From contig JAWZYV010014407.1 of NCBI GenBank assembly GCA_038373885.1, forward strand, positions 434,001 through 498,000: 64,000 nucleotides of DNA, read 5' to 3'. Positions 58,100 to 64,000 of the stretch are shown in pieces (the first letter of the stretch is position 1; each line of letters begins with the position of its first letter). A model generated the notes under the pieces. It searched no databases. It saw only the letters and a list, made by a program, of their open reading frames with translations, and was not told where the DNA came from. The DNA comes from Cheiracanthium punctorium. Lineage: Eukaryota; Arthropoda; Arachnida; Araneae; Cheiracanthiidae. Position numbers and translations under genes: made by a program.

Positions 58100-59050
58100 T
58101 GATAAGTGTTTATGATTTCGGTTTCTCTGTCCATTCGTAGATGCTCTAACTGCCGCAAATATGCATTGATTACTACGAAATTTATGTATGTCATTTATAT
58201 GCAATGCACAATGTGCGCTATTGAAAATCGTGTACGTAGCATTTATATTCCTGTTACAGGAGCACCCAAAATAATTCCTATACATTTTAGCCCATAGCCA
58301 GTCATTATTTAGAGCATTATTTTAGAGGTGTTCATCTGTTTCAAACAAAACAAAATTGATACATGTTATTGAGGATTACAAAATAACGATCTCCATTGAA
58401 AGTACTATTTGTATCAATTATAGTTCTTTTACAGGAGCAGATAAAAGAATTCCAATGTATTACAGTCCACGGGAGTTTAGAGACATTTATCCATTTAAGT
58501 CTCAGTGGAATAACTATATAAACGTTATAACATTTTACTCTTCATTTAAAGAATTAAAATAACATTCAATGTTCTTTTAGTGGGTATAGCAGAATTACAT
58601 TAACACATGTTAACCTAGCAATGCATTAATGCAGCATCATAAGTGTAACAGTAATACTTATGTTTTATCATGAAATAAACTTCATGTTAATTCCTGGCAT
58701 TGCATTTATGCAACGTCTTGTAATTTATGGAATATGTTTGAAAACCATTTGAAGTATGTGATATTATTCTATTAAAACATGCTTTAAAGTCAAATTCAAA
58801 CTATTTTTTTAAACAAAAAATTCAGACTAATATGGTTTAATCTAGATAGGAGATTTTTTGAGATGATTACCAATGGGTGTTTAAGTTTTTAACACTTTCC
58901 AGCAATGTTAAAAAGTGTTTTACGATTTCTATTCGTCTGTCTGCGGTCCGATTATCTTAAATACATTGGTCACATACATATAAAATGAAATCTAAATAAG
59001 TACAAAATATAACGTCTTATACGGCTTACATACAAAAAAAAAAAAAAATC
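58100..59050. other. Insert in satellite with a duplicated motif
   Basis: Two related stretches (about 58150-58300 and 58355-58480) each contain a pyrimidine tract ending in TTACAG followed by GGAGCA. They are read as TGAPKIIPIHFSP and TGADKRIPMYYSP, suggesting an ancient tandem duplication of coding sequence. No family is recognised. Confidence 0.4.
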
Positions 59051-59596
59051 TCATCTACTGAAATGTGTCCCTGCCTTGACAGTCTCTGCACAAAAAAGCA
59101 ACATTGGAGGTAGCGATTCTGCGCCGGTATGAAGTAAAAAATAAAATGATAAAATAAAAGCAGTATAAATTGATGGACAAGTACTGGACTCAAATATAAA
59201 TTTAGATTTTATAATATTTGTCTTATTTCACTTTTTTTAAAAATCCTCATTGTTATCCGTTGTTGCTAACCTATTTGAATTCGCATATCTTTGCTTTCCT
59301 GCCTTGACAGTCTCTGCACAAAGAAACAGCATTGCCGGTAGAGATACTGCGACGAGATGAAGTAGCAAATAAAATGATAAAATAAAAACTTTTTAAACTG
59401 ATGGACAAACACTGGGCTCAAACATGAATTCAGATTTTTTAATATTTCTCTTATTTCACTTCTTTTATAAAATACCCGTTGTTGCTAACCTTTATGAAAT
59501 CGCATAGCTTTACTTTCCTGCCTTGACAGTCTCTGCACAAAGAAGCAACATTGCCGGTAGAGATACTGCGATGAAATGAAATAGCAAATAAAATGA

Positions 59597-60018
59597 TTAA
59601 AAAAAAAAAAAAAAACCTCGGCTGTTCGAGCCTCGTCGGGGGAAGACCCCCCTGAACCCCCCTAATTTTTTAGTTTCATTATTGCCATATTAAAACGATA
59701 TTAATTGACCAAGTCATTTTATCTCTCATCTTTCGTGTATAGAAAAATACTTGTGATGCATATTCTATAGCTTACGAAATATTGTAACAATAGATTAAAG
59801 CTGTTGTGAACTAATAGTATTTAAATATACATGTGATGCATATTATACAGCTTACGAAATACTGTAACAATAGATTAAAGCTGTTGTGAACTAATAGTAT
59901 TTAAATATATGTAAAATTATGTCGCATACTTTTATGTCGCTTTTTTTTGGGGGGGGCACATTTTTCGGACAATTTTCAATAAAGGAGGGGGTGAAAGATA
60001 AAATGACATAGTCATTAA
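59597..60018 (-). repeat. Dispersed repeat shared with 52650-52995, minus copy
   Basis: Inserted into a satellite unit, with a poly(A) run on its left. An internal segment of about 80 bases ('gtgatgcatatt-tatagctt', then 'gttgtgaactaatagtattt') is tandemly duplicated at about 59752-59828 and 59832-59908. The plus copy has only one. Confidence 0.8.
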
Positions 60019-60825
60019 AACCATTTTAAACTGATGGATAAACACTGGGCGCAAACATGAATACAGATTTTTTAAATATTTGTCTTATTTCATTTCTTTC
60101 TTAAAATACCTGTTCTTGCTAACCTATATGAACTCGCATGGCTTTGGTCTCCTGCCTTGACAGTGTCTGCACAAAGAAACAGCATTGCCGGTAGAGATAC
60201 TGCGACGAGATGAAGTTACAAATAAAAGGATAAAATAAAAGCATTTTAAACTGATGGGCAAACACTGGGTGCATATATAAATTCAGATTTTTAAATATCT
60301 CTCTTATTTCACATCCTTTTTAAAATACCCGTTGTTATCCATTGTTTGCTAAACTTTATGAACTCGTATAGCTTTTTTTTCATGCCTTGGCAGTCTCTGC
60401 ACAAACAATCAGCATTGCCAGTAGTGTTACTGCGACGAGGTGAAGTATCAACTAAAAGGATAAAATAAAAACATTTTAAACAGATGGACAAGTACTGGAC
60501 TCAAATATAAATTTAGATATTATAATATTTGTCTTATTTCACTTCTTTTTTAAAATTCTCATTGTTATCCGTTGTTGCTAAAATATTTGAATTCGCATAT
60601 CTTTGCTTTCCTGCCTTGACAGTCTCTGCACAAAGAAACAGCATTGCCGGTAGAGATACTGCGACGAGATGAAGTAGCAAATAAAATGATAAAATAAAAA
60701 AAAGTGTGTGCGTGTAATCTTTACGCGCGATTGAAGTAAAACTTCTTTGACGTTTACGACACATATCATTGAAATGATTTAACTTTAATTTAAAATAAAT
60801 ATCATATTATAATTTAATTATATTA

Positions 60826-61170
60826 TTATTCATGTACTTTTACAAAGATTATATAAATATTATATTCATTGGAAATAGGTACCTGAATGTCATCGTAATT
60901 TTTTATGTATGAAATTATAGGTTTGTGGTAACTATAATGTGAAACATAAATTTTACTCTCTAAATTTGCTAATTTTCTTGAAAATACAGCATCTATCATT
61001 GTACCGAAACGCGTTGTTGATTGAAGTCGGGAAGTATTCACAGTTAGATCAAATTTTTCTTTTAAAAAATCAACTAACGACTGAGATTCTTGAGAGCGAA
61101 AATAAACATTAAATCTCCAGTATGAATCATCGGTAATTCATGATAATTACTTAGAATCCAGGAAGTGTCC
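60826..61170 (-). pseudogene. Endonuclease (EEP) domain relic
   Basis: Minus strand reads SWILSNYHELPMIHTGDF, then after a one-base deletion near 61111 SQESQSLVDFLKEKFDL, TTRFGTMIDAVFSRKLANLE and YVSHYSYHKPIISYIKN. GDFN-VYF, TT--GT-IDAVFSR and SYHKP are landmarks of the endonuclease/exonuclease/phosphatase domain found with PIF1-like helicases and Helitron-like elements in arthropods. The first half of the domain is missing and the GDFN site is frameshifted, so it is dead. Confidence 0.65.
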
Positions 61171-61310
61171 ATTTTGTTGTATTATTCTTTAACGGTTTTC
61201 TTATACCATTGTTCCGTCTGGAGGTTGAATTTGAATGGGGGGAATGTCCATGTATTATACTTTAACTGTGTTCTTTAACTGATGTTTTCCTCTGTTTGTT
61301 AGGTTGGAAA

Positions 61311-61538
61311 GCAGGTAGTGTAATTTTTTTTTGTGTGTGTGTTTTTCTATCACAGTGTTCTTAATCGTTGATTTCGTCTGCTGGTAGGTTTCAAATTATT
61401 ATTCAGCATCCGTGTTTTTAAACTGCAGGTAGTGTAATTTTGTGTGTGTGTGTGTTTTTCTATCACAGTGTTCTTAATTGTTGATTTCGTCTGCTAGTAG
61501 GTTTCAAATTATTATTCAGCATCCGTGTTTTTAAACTG
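61311..61538. repeat. 114-bp tandem duplication
   Basis: Units at 61311-61424 and 61425-61538, both starting 'gcaggtagtgtaatttt' and including '(tg)n tttttctatcacagtg' and 'gatttcgtctgct-gtaggt'. They are almost identical apart from the T/TG run. A third copy begins but stops after 'gcaggt'. Confidence 0.92.
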
Positions 61539-61807
61539 CAGGTTCTGTCTATTGTTTGGGATTGATTGCAGCCAGGGTCCGTTTCTTTGTGCTTTTCCAA
61601 AACCATGTATATTATTCATCTAAAAATAAGGATTATCGAGAACCTCCTGTGAGGTTGGGATTACATGTAAAATATTGTGTTGGATGTACCTTCACAACGC
61701 TTATTGATATATATATATATATAATAAAGATTGATGTCTCCAAGATACGGCACCTGACTGTTTTTCTCGCCGTCTCTTTCCTAAACAGGTTCCGCTTTCT
61801 TTTACAG

Positions 61808-61843
61808 GATGAAGTCGGCGAAAGCAGCAGAGCGGTCGAAAAG
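61808..61843 (+). other. Possible 36-bp micro-exon
   Basis: 'tttcttttacag' then 36 bases without stop in one frame (DEVGESSRAVEK), then AAG|GTAGGT. Acceptor and donor are both close to consensus, and the bases between are G+C-rich compared with the DNA on each side. Nothing else supports a gene here. Confidence 0.25.
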
Positions 61844-62289
61844 GTAGGTTTTTATCTGGTTCTTCTTTTTCAGGGTCAGCGTGGAGTATATGACATATAC
61901 GTCACTTCCTTTACTGAGCGTTACTTCCATCAGAAAAAAAAAAAAAATATCTGAGCTACTCCCTAGTTGCACCTAAAGGAGTTATATTCCGGAAACTTTT
62001 TTAACTGATGGAAAAACACTGGGCTCACATATAAATTCAAATTTTTTTAAAATTTGTCTTATTTCACTTCTTTTTTAAAATACCCGTTGCTATCAGTTGT
62101 TGCTAACCTTTATGAACTCGCATAGCTTTGCTTTCCTGCCTTGACCGTCTCTGCCCAAAGAAGCAACATTGCCGTTAGAGATACTGTGACGGGATGAAGT
62201 AGCAAATAAAATAGAGAAAATAATAGCATTTTAAATTGAATTTAATAATAAAAAATAAATAAAATGTTGTATGTTATAAAATTTTCACC

Positions 62290-62515
62290 GCCAGTCCGAT
62301 TGTGTAGTATCTGTGAAATCATTCTACCACACCACGGATCCAAGTTCGATTCCCGGCATTTGCTTGAGTGTGATTTAGTACATACCTTCCTTCTTAGGAG
62401 GCAACGTTGGTCCACATATTAGGTGCCTCCGAAATAAAGTGACCACTACTTCCCGCCTCAGTTGTCGACCAAGCCCGAATATTGCCAAGCGGCACGCCAT
62501 TAGAAAAATAAAAAA
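62290..62515 (+). mobile_element. tRNA-derived SINE fragment (second family)
   Basis: Contains a good B box, AAGTTCGATTCCCGGC, preceded by a degenerate tRNA body with a decayed A-box region, and a body ending in 'gcacgccattagaaaaataa'. Not related to the copies at 5690 and 20218. Boundaries approximate. Confidence 0.6.
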
Positions 62516-62519
62516 TATA

Positions 62520-64000
62520 GGTTTTTTACCTGAATGTTCGATAACTCTTACAGTTCGGTAGACTGCATAAAATAATTTTGATAGATAAAATAATTTTGAT
62601 TAAAAATTTATTAAGATTGTATGCTAAATCTTTTAAAAGTCATTTTGGTCCCCCTTAAACCCTGCGGTATTAGGTCGTTACCTAGTACGTACGTTTACGT
62701 CTATGTGGTAATCAGGCCCTGGGCACAACACCCCACACAGTACACTATGTCCAAATCATGTCTAAAGGATATCGAAACTGATCTGTAACATCCAGGACAT
62801 AAAGGATATTTACATCCCAAGAAAAATATATATCCATAGGACATCTGAATTGCTACCTCTATAAGATATCCTTAGAGGGCTTATAGCTATCTAATAGTCA
62901 TCCGAAACCAGATATCTATTGGAAATGTATTTATGATATCAATACGAAATCCATCAGTAGACATCTTATGTAGCTAATGAAATAGATGTCCCATAGATAT
63001 TTAATTGCCATCAAAAGCTATAAATTTATTGCATGTGCGTGTATAACATCCACAAGACATGCATTTGTAGACGTCTTACTTACGTAGAAGATTGGAAATG
63101 ACTGGATGATCTCAACGACGTCACAATCTCAGCTATACTGCTGCTGAGCACGTCAGAAGTGAAAACTTCTTGTCAAGCTTTCTAAATTTTATATTTATGC
63201 AATTAAACAGGTTTTCACACATTATTATTTTTTTAACAACAATAAACATTTATGAAAGTTTATTCACATTTTAAATTTTCACAAATAATACAGTAATAAT
63301 ACCGTTAATACCTTGTCTTACGATACCCTTACTTACGCGAACCTAATGTTACGCAATTTTCAAACCTTTTTGATTCGTCTTTGTTTACCTCCAAAATAAC
63401 TTTGGTTTACGATTTTACTAATATAATTTGTCATATATACGTATTGTATAAGATTTCCTTAAACATTGTTTTTTTCTACATTATTGTTTTCTTTAGTCTC
63501 AATACCCCAATTTAGAGTAATTTCTACGTACATATATGCGAAATTATACCCCGACTTACTTGGTTATCGCTCGGTCCCGCCTATCACGTGAGTTCGGGGC
63601 ATTTTTGTATACTCGTATACTGTATACTTTATACACAGTATACTCTATACTCAGGATTTTACTAAGACTAGTAGGATGTTGTTCACAAAGAGAGTGAAAC
63701 AGCCGCTCTCTCCTGCAACTTCTAACACAATATGCTTTTGATTTCTCAATTCAAAAACACATTACCCTTTGTTTCAAAAGGCTTCGTCAGAGTGTGTGTG
63801 TGTGGGGGGGATGGGTGGCAAAGCCTTACAAACACACCCGATCCTCGGAAATCCTACGCCGCTCCCTCTCCCCATTTAAACTTGACTTAAATCAACTCAC
63901 CCCTTTAGTATCTGATAAAAAAGCCATTTGTTGGGTGTAGTGCCGGGGTAGAGTTGTGTCTGAAGTGCCTGTATACGGCGGGCGGTTGCGAAATAACGCT
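62520..64000. other. No gene recognised; low-complexity stretches
   Basis: 62750-63080 is rich in GATATC- and GACATC-like words in both orientations. 63605-63650 is a degenerate GTATAC repeat. The rest shows no protein-like frame. Confidence 0.55.

Larger units (their letters stand above)
57600..62220. repeat. Interrupted satellite array, about 225-bp unit
   Basis: Nine units marked by 'ccttgacagtctctgcacaa' occur near 57632, 57903, 59074, 59301, 59519, 60154, 60383, 60614 and 62138. Each continues 'gcaacattgccggtagaga', 'ctgcgacgagatgaagta', 'aataaaatgataaaataaaa', 'aactgatggacaaacactgg' and 'ttgctaacct'. Spacing is 218-231 bases where uninterrupted (271 for the first pair). Three foreign segments break it: 58.1-59.05 kb, 59597-60018 and about 60700-61990. 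Confidence 0.88.

Noticed and set aside
62330..62370. Functional tRNA gene
   Set aside because: Only the B-box half is tRNA-like; no cloverleaf can be folded, and a SINE body follows.

Overview
The window is AT-rich animal nuclear DNA with almost no host coding sequence and a very high density of transposable elements. I read it as arthropod and probably chelicerate (spider-like), from the mix of tRNA-derived SINEs, Helitron-type ends, Tc1/mariner, hAT-type and TTAA-specific MITEs and a Gypsy element. The exact taxon is inference.

The one clear host gene is at 4520-4621 on the minus strand. It is the first coding exon of a Kruppel-like factor 6/7 (luna) orthologue: 34 codons ending in WQQ and followed by a GT splice donor. 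A GC-rich 5' UTR/promoter region with a tiny uORF lies at about 4622-4915. Bases 1-4519 are therefore intron 1, and everything to the right is upstream of the gene and non-coding apart from mobile elements.

Region by region. 5.0-16 kb: AT-rich DNA, one SINE, short direct duplications. 16.3-20.2 kb: Helitron-related repeats ending in a hairpin-plus-CTAGT terminus, then a SINE inserted into the start of a decayed DD(E/D) transposase gene (20.2-21.3 kb). 22-25.5 kb: two copies of a TTAA-flanked foldback MITE family, one carrying a nested 78-bp element, plus a possible hammerhead-like core. 26.8-27.4 kb: Helitron-related repeat on the minus strand. 28.4-29.3 kb: a solo LTR. 29.5-37.8 kb: a nearly intact, young Gypsy retrotransposon on the minus strand (LTR-gag-pol-LTR) with a 5-bp target duplication and a canonical -1 frameshift signal between gag and pol. 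38.6-39.8 kb: a Tc1 transposon broken by one stop codon. 40.5-57.6 kb: six more TTAA MITEs, a second TTAA-type MITE, a TA-flanked MITE, a hAT-type MITE, large palindromes and several transposase, endonuclease or unidentified gene relics. 57.6-62.2 kb: an interrupted satellite of about 225-bp units. 62.3-64 kb: a tRNA-derived SINE fragment and low-complexity DNA.

The transposons act independently. The Gypsy gag and pol form one replication unit linked by ribosomal frameshifting. The MITEs carry no protein and must use enzymes encoded elsewhere. I found no CRISPR array, rRNA gene or intact tRNA gene, and no coordinated new multi-gene system. The most informative signals are the KLF exon, the Gypsy frameshift pseudoknot and the TTAA foldback MITE family.
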